Shown here: positions 36,040-46,079 of the stretch, piece after piece
Position numbering within the stretch: the first letter of the stretch is position 1
Layout: every line of letters begins with the position of its first letter
DNA from: Epiperipatus broadwayi
Taxonomy: Eukaryota; Onychophora; Udeonychophora; Euonychophora; Peripatidae
Assembly (NCBI GenBank): GCA_028023455.1
Contig: JAQFVV010000323.1
Location: 868,001 to 932,000 of the forward strand
DNA length: 64,000 nucleotides
Reading direction: 5' to 3'
Made by a program: the position numbers and the translations under genes
The notes under the pieces: model-generated
What the model was told of the DNA's origin: nothing
What the model saw: the letters and a program-made list of their open reading frames with translations, nothing else
The model's database searches: none

Positions 36040-36500
36040 ATATATGTAATTATATAATTGAATATTTGTAGATACAGTAATGAAATAATTAAAAAAATTA
36101 TCCACAAAGGATTGCTTTCGATTATCCTAGTAATCTCTGTCAACTAAAACTGAATTAAAGGTTAAACTTCCTACAATTCCATGATGTTAATGTTTGCTGC
36201 ATGTCTAGCTTCCTTTATTTTTTCTATTATTACTTTTTTAATTTGCAATATTTTTTCATTATTAAAATTGAAGTCAAATCCATAAATACATGACTTTCTA
36301 TGGTCATAAAAAACAGATGCTGAAATATTATTATTTACGATACAATTTTGTTTCGATTTCTGACTTGTCTTAATAAATGCAAGTGCTCTTCATTAGTATG
36401 TACATCTTGATTCATCTATATATTCACTGCCACACATATATATCCATTTATAAGTGAAACAATTTGCATTTATAAACAAGGTTTGCTAAGAGAAGCTATA
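36040..36500 (-). pseudogene. PLE GIY-YIG end and pseudo-LTR of the upstream tandem copy
   Basis: The minus strand from 36500 reads through an ICVAVNI block, a hydrophilic stretch, SASVFYDHRKSCIYGFDFNF and a KIKEARHAANI helix, and ends near 36180. The tail at 36110-36165 contains TTGACAGA, a perfect GATTA/TAATC stem and GAAAGCAATCC. This is the best preserved hammerhead-like hairpin among the PLE tails here. Confidence 0.6.
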
Positions 36501-36805
36501 TATATTTTTAAAAGGCCCAATAGAATAAAAAAAGGTGTGAATTAAAGAAGAATAACAACATTTGAAAGAAGCTATTGGAAAACAAAATAACATTTAAAAT
36601 TTCTCAACAATCCAATTTAAGTATGAGTTGGAACAAAAAGATAAAATCGGTTTTAAATCTTATACACATTCTTATGATTTGAGAAAAAGAATGCTTTGAG
36701 GAAGGTACTTGTTATTGTGCTGAAACATCAGATATTTAGCAATTTACCTCATGGAATATCCTGAAAATAATAATATGAAATCATTATTTATCTGTGAAAA
36801 TATTA

Positions 36806-36807
<2 letters not shown>

Positions 36808-36900
<93 letters not shown>
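36808..36900. repeat. TA microsatellite
   Basis: A pure TA run of about 93 bp at the left edge of a retrozyme array. Confidence 0.97.
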
Positions 36901-36904
<4 letters not shown>

Positions 36905-37939
36905 TAGATGGAGCTTTGTTACATAAGTGGCAAAAGAGATAAAAATTCAAAATCTCTGTCATTCTCCTACCACCAGACCTGCTTGTTTCAAGTTTAATGG
37001 CTCATGTCAGTAAAAGGCTGGGAGACTATAAACTAGCCTAAAATACCAACTCAAAAGTCAGCAATTATCAAACACGTTTCTATCAATTTGAAAGCATGAA
37101 TTTATCAGACACATAATAGTCTTGAAACCCAGCTCAACAAGCTAGTTAGATTTATGGGCCTGAATTCAGCTCAGTTTCACCATATAGTAAAGGCCTGTGC
37201 AATATATAGCATTGCAAAAACCTTCAAAGGTACATTTATGATAATTAAAACAAGTTATAAATTTCATAACTTGCTTTTAAGCTAGCATTTTATAATCACT
37301 AGATTGAGCTTTACCAATACCTCTAAACAAGTTTTGTTTAAGTAAGTACCAAAAGAAATAGAATTAAAAATCTCTATCATTCTCCCTACTTCCAGACCAG
37401 TTGGTTTCTAGCTTAATGACTCACATCAGTGAAGGGCTGGGAGACTAGAAACTAGACCTAAAATATCAACTCAAAAGTCAGCTGGTCTGGTGATAGGGAG
37501 AATGATAGATATTTTGAATTCTCTCTCTTTTGGCACTAATGTAACAAATCTTGTTTAGAGCTATTGGTAAAATTCCATCTAGTGATCATAAAATGCAAGC
37601 TTAAAAGCAAGTTATAAAATTTATAACTTGATTTATTTATTATAGGTGTAACTTTGAAGTTTTTGAAATGCTATATATTGCAGAGATTTTACTATGTGGT
37701 GAATCTGTGCTGAATTCAGACCCATAAAACTATCTAGCTTGTTAAGCTGGGTTTGATAACATTTACATGTCTGATAAATTCATGCTTTCAAAATGATAGA
37801 AATATGTTTGATTAGTGCTGACTTTTGAGTTGGTATTTTAGATCTACTTTCTAGTCTCCCAGCCCTTCATTGAGATGAGCCATTAATCTTGAAAGCAGCT
37901 GCTCTGGAGGTAGGGAAAGCAAGTTACAAAATTTATAAC

Positions 37940-37945
<6 letters not shown>
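36901..37945. mobile_element. Retrozyme-like array, inverted, second subfamily
   Basis: Minus-strand units run from 36901 to about 37481, then plus-strand units from 37482 to 37945. The switch falls at the palindromic CAGCTGGTC of helix III. Ribozyme blocks are near 36965-37015 (minus), 37382-37444 (minus), 37482-37500 (plus, 3' half only) and 37855-37910 (plus). The core has two extra bases (CTGACATGAG or CTGATGTGAG) compared with the canonical form. Helix I is long: CTCCC and CCTTCA strands pair with TGGAGG and GGGAG strands. TA tracts bound both ends. Confidence 0.75.
37382..37444 (-). ncRNA. Hammerhead-like motif with an expanded core
   Basis: Minus strand: CTCCCAG-CCCTTCA, CTGATGTGAG, a loop region, AGAAACC, AACTGGTC, then TGGAAG and TAGGGAG. 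The helix I strands pair over two blocks, and the GTC cleavage triplet is present. The core has two bases more than CTGATGAG, which would normally impair catalysis. Confidence 0.5.

Positions 37946-38024
<79 letters not shown>
37946..38024. repeat. TA microsatellite
   Basis: A pure TA run at the right edge of the array. Confidence 0.97.
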
Positions 38025-38028
<4 letters not shown>

Positions 38029-38170
38029 CTGCTAATAGCTCTAAGCAAGTTTATTTATTATTTTTATGTCAAATGCTACAAAAGTACCTGAAGCCTTTAG
38101 CAGACATTTTATATATTACATATCGGTAGTGCAAGCTATATAGGTCATGTGACATGGGACTGAATTTTAT

Positions 38171-38208
<38 letters not shown>
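38171..38208. repeat. AC/AT dinucleotide tract
   Basis: ACACAC followed by ATATAT, at the left edge of the next array. Confidence 0.95.
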
Positions 38209-38309
38209 GATCAATAGATGGAGCTTTACCAAAACCTCTGTAAAAAGCATATTTTGTTTACAGAAAATGTCGAAAGAGTCAGAATTCACTATCTGTTTTA
38301 TTAGCTCCA

Positions 38310-38356
38310 CCTTCAGATCAGCTGATTTCAAGATAATTTGCTATCATCAGTGAAGG
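38310..38356 (-). ncRNA. Hammerhead ribozyme motif (type I), canonical core
   Basis: Minus strand: CCTTCA (38351-38356), CTGATGA (38344-38350), a short A/T-rich helix II region weakened by a substitution (here TAGC...ATCTT), GAAA (38326-38329), palindromic TCAGCTGA helix III, then TC with the predicted cut between 38316 and 38315, and TGAAGG (38310-38315). Helix I pairs perfectly over 6 bp. A helix III that is a palindrome with almost no loop is typical of metazoan satellite and retrozyme hammerheads, which may act as dimers. Confidence 0.8.
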
Positions 38357-38722
38357 GTAGGGACCAGAAACTAGATCTAAACACTAACTCTAAGCATTTA
38401 TGCAACAAGTTCCTATCAGTTTGCAAGCATGAAATTTTCAGACACATAATGTCTTCAAACCCAGCCAAACAAGCCAGATAGCTACATGGGTATGATATCA
38501 GTTGTTTCATCACATAGTCAAAGCCTCTGCAATATATATCATTGCAAAACCTTCAAAGGTACATTTATGAAAAAAAACAAAAACAAGTTATAAATAATGT
38601 AACTTGCTATCACTTGCATTTATGATCAATAGATGGAACTTTACCAAAATCTCTGTACAAGCATATTTTGTTTACATAAACATCAAAAGAGTCAGAATTA
38701 ACTATCTCTTTCATTAGCTCCA

Positions 38723-38769
38723 CCTTAAGATCAACTGATTTCAAGCTAATTTGCTATCATCAGTGAAAG
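38723..38769 (-). ncRNA. Hammerhead ribozyme motif (type I), canonical core
   Basis: Minus strand: CTTTCA, CTGATGA (38757-38763), helix II AGC/GCT, GAAA, TCAGTTGA helix III, TC cleavage site, TTAAGG. One mismatch weakens helix I. Confidence 0.75.
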
Positions 38770-39474
38770 AGTAGGGGGCAGAAACTAGATCTAAAGCCTA
38801 ACTCCAAGTGCTTATGCAACAAGTTTCTATCACTTTGCAAGCATGGATTTTTCAGACACGTAATGTCTTAAATCCAGCCAAACAAGCCAGATAGCTACAT
38901 GGGTGTGATATCAGTTGTATCACCACATAGTCAAAGCCTCTGAAATATATATCATTGCAAAAACCTTCAAAGGTACATTTATGAAAAAAACAAAAACAAG
39001 CTATAAATCACGTAATTTGCTATCACTTGCATTTATGATCAATAGATGGAGCTTTACCAAAACCTCCATACAAGCTAATGATAGCAAATTAGCTTGAAAT
39101 CAGCTGATCTGAAGGTGGAGCTAATGGAAGAGATAGTGAATTCTGACTCTTTTGACATTTAGATAAACAAAATACACTTGTACAGAGGTTTTGGTAAAGC
39201 TCCATCTATTAATCATAAATGCAAGCAATAGCAAGTTACATGATTAAAAATTTGTTTTTCATAAATGTATCTTTGAATGCTTTTGCAATGATAATTATTG
39301 CAGAGGCTTTGACTGTATGGTGAAACTGAGCTGATATCAGACCCATGTAGCTATCTGGCTTGTTTGGCTGGGTTTGAAGACCTTATGTGTCTGAAAAATT
39401 CATGATTGCAAACTGATAGGAACTTGTTGCATAAACACCTGGAGTTAATGTTAGATCTAGTTTCTGGTCCCTAC

Positions 39475-39521
39475 CCTTCTCTGATGATAGCAAATTAGGT
39501 TGAAATCAACTGATCTGAAGG
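39475..39521 (+). ncRNA. Hammerhead ribozyme motif (type I), canonical core
   Basis: Plus strand: CCTTCT (39475-39480), CTGATGA (39481-39487), helix II weakened by GGT, GAAA (39502-39505), TCAACTGA, TC with the predicted cut after 39515, TGAAGG (39516-39521). The innermost helix I pair is T-T in this copy. Confidence 0.7.
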
Positions 39522-39667
39522 TGGAGCTAATGAAACACATAGTGAATTCTGACTCTTTTGATGCTTATGTAAACAAAATATGCTTGTACGGAGGTTTTGG
39601 TAAAGCTCCATCTATTGATCTTAAATGCAAGTGATAGAAAGTTACATGATTTATAACTTGTTTCTGT

Positions 39668-39672
<5 letters not shown>

Positions 39673-39741
<69 letters not shown>
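39673..39741. repeat. TA microsatellite
   Basis: A pure TA run directly after the last plus-strand retrozyme unit. Confidence 0.97.
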
Positions 39742-39745
<4 letters not shown>

Positions 39746-42640
39746 TTATCTTGCCATGGTTTTGATGAGGTTTTGTGCTTTTTTCCATTTTATACATGTG
39801 TGAAACATAAATTCATCAAATATGGCATCATTGACAGTGTGCATGGGTAGCTCCCCCATTTCTTATTCCAAGTGAGAATTATATTGTTGAAGATGATAAT
39901 TAGTTAATGCTTAATTAGCATTGTTTAATCTCTAGAGAGGATTATTTTAATGACATGCAGCCTGTTTCCCTTTATTTAGATGATGTTTACACATTTTATA
40001 ACTAAAAAAATGGTATTGGAATTTGCCATATTATTATGCAACTATATAATGTTGTTTTGAAGGCCTTTCTTTATTGTTTAATCCCTAATGATGATATCTT
40101 GTTATTTCCCACTGTGTATGTTAAAGTTCTTGATGTTCTAAAATTTAGGGGCACTTATTTATCTATAGTGTTTAGCTGAATAGAATTGTGTATGTATTAT
40201 GCAGTTGTACTTTGTTAACAGTTTACAATCAACCAATAAATATTTGTAATCATAAAACTTGTTTTATGTATAGCATAGTAAAAGATACACATGTATAAAG
40301 TCATTTTATTTCTATTAAATGGTAGTTTGCAGATGGATTAGTAAGGCCTTTCAATAGTTAGAATGATTATCTTTTGGACATAGGCAAAGTTTAGTATCCT
40401 GTATGAATTTGTTCTCTTGGGTCTGTTTCCATATTTATGTAATAAATTTATTTATGCTACACAATAATAATTGTCATTTGTGCTTAATATGTTAATTGCC
40501 AATATCAAATTATTGAGTTATAAAGTTTAGTTACATTTTAATGTTTTCAATACCATACTATAAATGGGTATTATGTTACACAACATACCAGTGCACCAAA
40601 ACTGATATACCAGTACCAAAATAAAATATACCTTGCTTTATATTGTTTATAAAATAGATGTATGTTTTTAATTGTTTATTATTTTTTAAAAAATTGTAAA
40701 TAGTATAAATAAATCTTTTTGTTTTAAAGATATATTTAGTTGTCTGTGGTCTTATTGCTAATCATCATACTTATTATTAATATTGTTGCTATCAACACAT
40801 TTTTGTTGTTTTAATGTCATCATTGATTAATACAGTATATTTTATGATGCATTAATGTGTCGTAATATTTCTGGTAAACTTTTACATTCTAAAGTACATT
40901 TAATATTTATGGCTTATTGATAAGAATATTCTGGATCTTAGCCCATGCTTTATTTTAAATAACTTGTTTATTTGAACCATAAGACACACCATTCACTGAT
41001 CTTTAACATATTTCCCATAATTATTTAATAAAAGAGAGTTTGCAAGTTATTGTGCTTATTTTGGTAAAAACTTATTTGTACTTCATAAAGCTTAAATTTC
41101 ATATTATTGTTGGTATTGAAATTGCCAAATATTGTTTATTAATTCTATTTTATTTTATGAGCTGCTTTATTTGCTAAATTTGGATAGTGAAAAAATTTCT
41201 CTCACTGACCCCAAGTATATCTTCTAAAATAATAATATTTAAGTTATTGAAACCCTCAGAAATATAAATTAATTCTTAATTAATACCCTGTATGGTCTTA
41301 CACACACCTGCACATATATAATATAATATATAAGGGATTCTAACTCTGACTTTGAAATCACCCTCAGCTCTCTATGCCATTTCACATTGCTGTCCTCTCT
41401 GATCATACACATGTTGAAAAGATAAATAAACACCAATATACATATTTCATGCTAAAACAACAATCATCAGTTGGTCCATATTACTACCTTCACCCATATA
41501 TACAATCAGTGCTCAGCTTTATGTTAAGATAGCCAATCTTCTTACTTTAACTGATAGGCTTCAAATTGTAATTTTGAATTTGTGGTAATTTTTAGGTCTT
41601 AAGTTATTTTTTTGTGATTTGTTTGGACTTATGTTTATCTTCACATTTTTATTAATTCAGTATAACTTTAAGATGTAAATTTCTTTTTTAATTTTAAAAC
41701 TTATAGTTTATTACAACTTCATGGTTAAAAATTTTGGTTTAATCAAGCCTAGAAATCTTACTTTATTTCATTTTGCCTTAATATTATTTAATACAATAGT
41801 AGTTTATAGCTCAGGATCTCATTCTTCTTCATCAACATTGTTCCATTATTTCATCTTGATTTTTTCTTTCTTTTACTTCACCTTCATTTTATATTAATTC
41901 ATCATCACAATTAAACCATCCTACATTGGCTTCTATTGCATTATCGCAATCATTCATTATTGTAACACATTTTTTTTCTCTTAAGCTCGTTTGTTTTCAT
42001 TAATTAATTATTATTTATTTCTATCATCTATTTATCATTTAATTCATAATTCGAATTCTAAACATTTCTTAGACATGATTATTAATTATTTATTGGTTTA
42101 CAAATATTAAATTTATCTAATAGTATTTTGCTATGGATTTTGAAGCTAGTTTAACAGATGTCGATACAAGAAATTATTGTCATCATAGACAATGTTTCAT
42201 GCTAGCTTGATTGATTTTTAGAAAATTAAAATTTTATTTTAGCATTTTTATGCCTATATTCTTGACATTTGCATGGTTTTGAAACTGTTTAATAAACTCT
42301 TAGTTATTTTTAATAAATTAAACTAAAGAATTGAAAGTTAATCCATGCATAAAAAATAATTGGTTGATTATTATATTTTTTGTGAAAATGCATTACTTTT
42401 TATGAAATTGATCATTGAAGGATCATATTATTACATCATTTTTTGGTCATTGTTAATTTGATATAATATAATTGTTTTAATGAAAAATATATTTTTTAGT
42501 TTTAATTTTATTAATCTATCCAATTCCTGATTTATGGATGCAGTGTGTGTTGTTGGCCTTATATCATGATGACTTATATTCTAGGATTTCAATTTTGATT
42601 ATCCCAATATGTAGAAAAGCATTTTAATAGAATATAAAGT
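39742..42640. other. No recognised gene or repeat
   Basis: Long AT-rich stretch with no convincing exon, no domain and no large repeat by eye. It may be intron or intergenic DNA. Confidence 0.4.
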
Positions 42641-42665
42641 TTTTTTTATTTTTTTAAGCGTCATA

Positions 42666-42748
42666 GCATCGGCCGGGATGCGAACCCGCAACCCGGGCAA
42701 CTGCCTGCTAGTGCAAGGCAATCGCACTGATCTCTCGACCACCAATGC
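42666..42748 (-). ncRNA. tRNA-like sequence (class II, Ser/Leu-like), probably a retroposed or SINE unit
   Basis: The minus strand forms a tRNA-sized 83-base unit. The 7-bp acceptor stem is GCATTGG/CCGATGC with one G-T pair. The A-box region TGGTCGAGAGATCAGTG resembles tRNA-Ser/Leu. The anticodon region has an oversized loop, a long variable arm forms a GGCA/TGCC hairpin, and the B box is GGTTCGCATCC. It is followed on the same strand, within ten bases, by an A-rich tail (TTAAAAAAATAAAAAAAA). The imperfect anticodon arm and the tail favour a SINE or tRNA retropseudogene over a working tRNA gene. Confidence 0.65.
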
Positions 42749-42812
42749 AAGACTAGATTAGAGAGTTCTTGATGCTGGAGCTAGATTTGTGCTTAATAGT
42801 ATATGTTACAGT

Positions 42813-43090
42813 TAACACTAACTGAAATAATTATACAAATATCTAAACCATTATACAATTACAAATATTCAGTATATCTCAATAATAGCGTTTGCTTACT
42901 TAAAATTTCATGCTCTGTGTTTGAGTTCATTTGTATTTCAATATTTAACATTGCCTAGTGTACACTTTCAATTGGTATCATTTTGAGATTCGCTAATATT
43001 GAGATATAGACTTTAAAACAGAGGTTGTTACTGGATATTTGTAATTGTATAATGGTTTAGATATTTGTATAATTATTTCCGTTAGTGTTA
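42813..43090. repeat. Foldback repeat: 62-bp inverted arms around a dispersed element
   Basis: Arms 42813-42874 and 43029-43090 are complementary with two mismatches. The inner 154 bp and the right arm recur at about 43205-43385. The left arm is therefore an inverted copy of the element's own 3' end. Confidence 0.8.
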
Positions 43091-43204
43091 TTAGTAACAT
43101 AATTTTCATTTATAGCATGGGAGGGTGATTTAAAGATTAAAATCTAATGTTTAGTTTGTCTTTAAAAAGTTTGTAAACTTGTTAGTTTATTAGAAAAATT
43201 TGAA

Positions 43205-43395
43205 ATCATTTGCTTACTTAAAATTTCATACTCTGTACTTGAGTTAGTTTGTATTTCAATATTTAACATCCTTTAGCATACAATTTCAAAGTGGTATTAT
43301 TACGAGTTTCGCTATTATTGAGATACGGACTTTTAAACAGAGGGTGTTACTGAATATTTGCAATTGTGTAATGGTTTATATATATATAGTACCGA
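43205..43395 (+). repeat. Second copy of the foldback element, ending at a short TA run
   Basis: Similar to 42885-43070 (TTGCTTACTTAAAATTTCAT onward), about 318 bp downstream. Its 3' end passes directly into TATATATATA. Confidence 0.65.
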
Positions 43396-43399
43396 GGTA

Positions 43400-44078
43400 C
43401 ATTGTGACCAAATGTGGAATAATCTTTAAGAGTAAAAATATTTAGAAAATTTCGTCTTCAAAAATAAAACGGAAAAAATTAAAGTAAAATAAAAGTTTTA
43501 AAAGTTGAAGAAAAAAAATTAAAAACAAAAGATTAGGATAGATGGGGGGGTATTGTTAAAGAAAAAAAAATAATGATTTTAAAAGGAGTGTAACATTTTT
43601 TTTTTTTTTTAAAATAAAGTGAAATAAAAATGATTTAATATTTCTTTTAATTAATTCGTAATAAAAGTAATAAAAAAAAAGAGATGGAGTTAGTTTTGTC
43701 TTATAATAAAAAGAATAAATGTGTGCATGTATTAAAAATTTGCAAAAAAAAGAAATAGAAGCCCAATCAGAGTGAAGTCAAATGTACGAGGGATCCACGA
43801 GATAAAAAAACACTGGATATAAGCAAACTTTGTTATTGTAAAATGTTCTATTTCAATATTCCATTTTTTTATTCAATTTTAAAATATTTTAAAATATTTT
43901 ATAGAATCAAAATTAATAGATTCATTTAAAATCATTTAATTCAAAATTATTCAATTTTAGTTAAAGTAAAAATTTAGAATCAAAGAATCAAAAGAAAACT
44001 ATAAAAGTTACTATTCAGACAAAATAATGCATTACTGAATTTATCCTATTGTTCAGCTGGGTGAATTTTTCCTTGCAG
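43400..44078. other. A/T-run-rich DNA, no feature
   Basis: Long A and T homopolymers, and no coding signal before the candidate exon. Confidence 0.4.
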
Positions 44079-44157
44079 CACCATCAGCAGATAGTTTGAA
44101 GGACAAACCACATTCGAGTAAAGTCAAAGGAACAGTGGAGTGTCCATGCCATGATCT
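44079..44157 (+). CDS. Candidate internal exon, unknown gene
   Basis: A strong acceptor (TTTTTCCTTGCAG) precedes and a good donor (GTGAGT) follows. One of the three frames is open: PSADSLKDKPHSSKVKGTVE followed by CPCHD. The block is less AT-rich than its flanks. It would be a 79-nt exon with 2 bases of a split codon at each end. No family is recognised. It could equally be a chance match or a non-coding RNA exon. Confidence 0.3.
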
Positions 44158-45021
44158 GTGAGTGTCACATAACATTTCAAATTAAAGAAAGATTTACATG
44201 GAGTTTAGTGCTAACCAGTTAGAACCAACATTTTATAGAAGCTACATTATGACATACTCACATCAAGTCGAGTTCAAATCTTAGGTTATGTTTCATTTTT
44301 CCTATTCTCCAATTCTTGATTTTTAATTTTATGAACTAATATCTTTAAAGTATAAATTATATTGGCTCCTTTGTTCAATTTTTGTTTGAAATTATTCATT
44401 GTGTGTATGTGTGAATTTTAATTCAATATGTTCTGTATTTTTAATGTAATTTATAATATATTAAAATATTTATTCAAATGAAAAGAGTGTGCATGGTTGT
44501 ATTATAAGACAAAATGATTGTTTTTTTTTTTTTAAAAAGACTTAAACTGTTGTTGAAATATTTATGTTGATAGACGAACATACATATTTATGATGACATA
44601 ATATTCTTAGTAAAGGAGTATTGTTTTTTAAATAAGAATTTTTTTTAAATGTCGCCAAAGTTTTTTTGTAGGGTAAATCTTCATTATTATTAAAAATAGA
44701 AATTTTAAAGGGGCGGAGATTTTTTTAAGACAGCTACAACTCGAAGAGCTAGCTGGGAATTCAGGTACTAGATTCATTGCTGGTCAAGTAAACATGTTAA
44801 TTAGCCCATGATTAACTTGTGCCTAAATGGTTTATTTCAAAATAAATAAAGTGTTTAGTTGATCAGTGTTTAGTTTAGTAGCTAAGTGTTTATATTATTG
44901 GTAGCTTGCTGCCAATGATATTGCTCATTCTACCTAGAGGACCAAAAAGCTTCATAGATTGGATAACTTTTTAACGAAGGAAGAATAATAATATATTTCT
45001 ATTGTGTGTGTATATATATAG

Positions 45022-45053
<32 letters not shown>

Positions 45054-45830
45054 CCCATATATATATATATATATATATATATGGGCATCAAGTTGATGAT
45101 GATAATGATTATCATCCTGGATTGGCACAAAGAATATATTCTTTAAAGTCTATGCACTACATTCTTTAAGTTTGGAGTGGCCAGTACATCAAAGATACAT
45201 AGTGGGCAGAACATTGATGATGATCGGCATGTTTTAGCATAACAGCATTATTATATTTGTTGGTAGTTTTCTCATGAATATTCATTTATGTTTATACAAG
45301 CAAAATAATGGTTTCAATGATCTGCCCTCCCCCCAATCTTTCAAGGGTGATCTATCATGTTCATTTCTTTAATATTAAATTTTATATTTTGTACCTGAGG
45401 ATAAACAAACAACTCCTTACATCCCTGATTGTTTAAAATCCAATTTTCTGTACAGTTAGAAATGACTACCATAGTGAGGGACATTAATGATCATGCACTG
45501 GCAACCTTCACTCCAATCTCCTTACTTGGTGACTCAACTGTGGGCTTGATGATGATGACATTCTCTGATCATGACAACCTAACTTGAATCTCAGAAATAT
45601 ACCAGAACACATAATTCTGTACTTTGATGAAGAATTATTCTCAACATATTTCTGTGGAATGTGACAAGAGTATAGAGAATTATGGTTATGATTGAATTAT
45701 TAATTACACAATGGAATAATTTTTATTTATGGAAGGACTTCATATTTAAAGTTGAACAGATAATCAAGGTACGATTTTGAGAATTGTATTGAATTTTTGA
45801 TCATTAAAATTTATTTAGATTTATTTTCAG
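44158..45830. repeat. Intergenic or intron DNA; TA-centred palindrome at 45049-45090
   Basis: TA runs cover about 45011-45080. The arms TGATGCCCAT (45049-45058) and ATGGGCATCA (45081-45090) are perfectly complementary around the second run. Nothing else is recognised. Confidence 0.6.
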
Positions 45831-46073
45831 TTTTGGTGATGGGTAATTTGTTTCATTGCGGTGACAATGCAGTGGTTTTTCATGCAACACCATGGTGTGT
45901 TTATTCTCAGACATTGCTCCAACTCTTTTTTATTTTTATGTTTTATATGATTATTTATCATGGTCCAGTTAACATAGTCCTTCCAAGATCCTCAGCCTTT
46001 AATCCTCCAAGAAAGAGAGCAAGGCATTGTTCTGTATTTTCCAATGCATAGGATTCAAAAGAGCAGAGCCTTG
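45831..46073 (+). CDS. Candidate 3' exon, unknown gene
   Basis: TTATTTTCAG precedes and GTAAGA follows. One frame is open for about 73 codons, reading a hydrophobic segment then PPRKRARHCSVFSNA and a stop at 46049-46051, before the donor. If it is real, the stop lies in a non-terminal exon, which argues for a non-coding RNA or a chance exon. No domain is recognised. Confidence 0.25.
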
Positions 46074-46079
46074 GTAAGA

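Larger units (their letters stand above)
38209..39672. mobile_element. Retrozyme-like array, inverted, canonical-core subfamily
   Basis: Minus-strand units start at 38209, 38624 and 39037 (GATCAATAGATGG; periods 415 and 413 bp). The strand then flips near 39072, and plus-strand units run to 39672 with a period of about 406 bp. Each complete unit has one hammerhead block. No ORF is conserved between units. Between the ribozyme and the end lie conserved blocks such as AAGCTCCATCTA and CAGACCCATGTAGCTATC. This is the best preserved example in the window. Confidence 0.85.
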
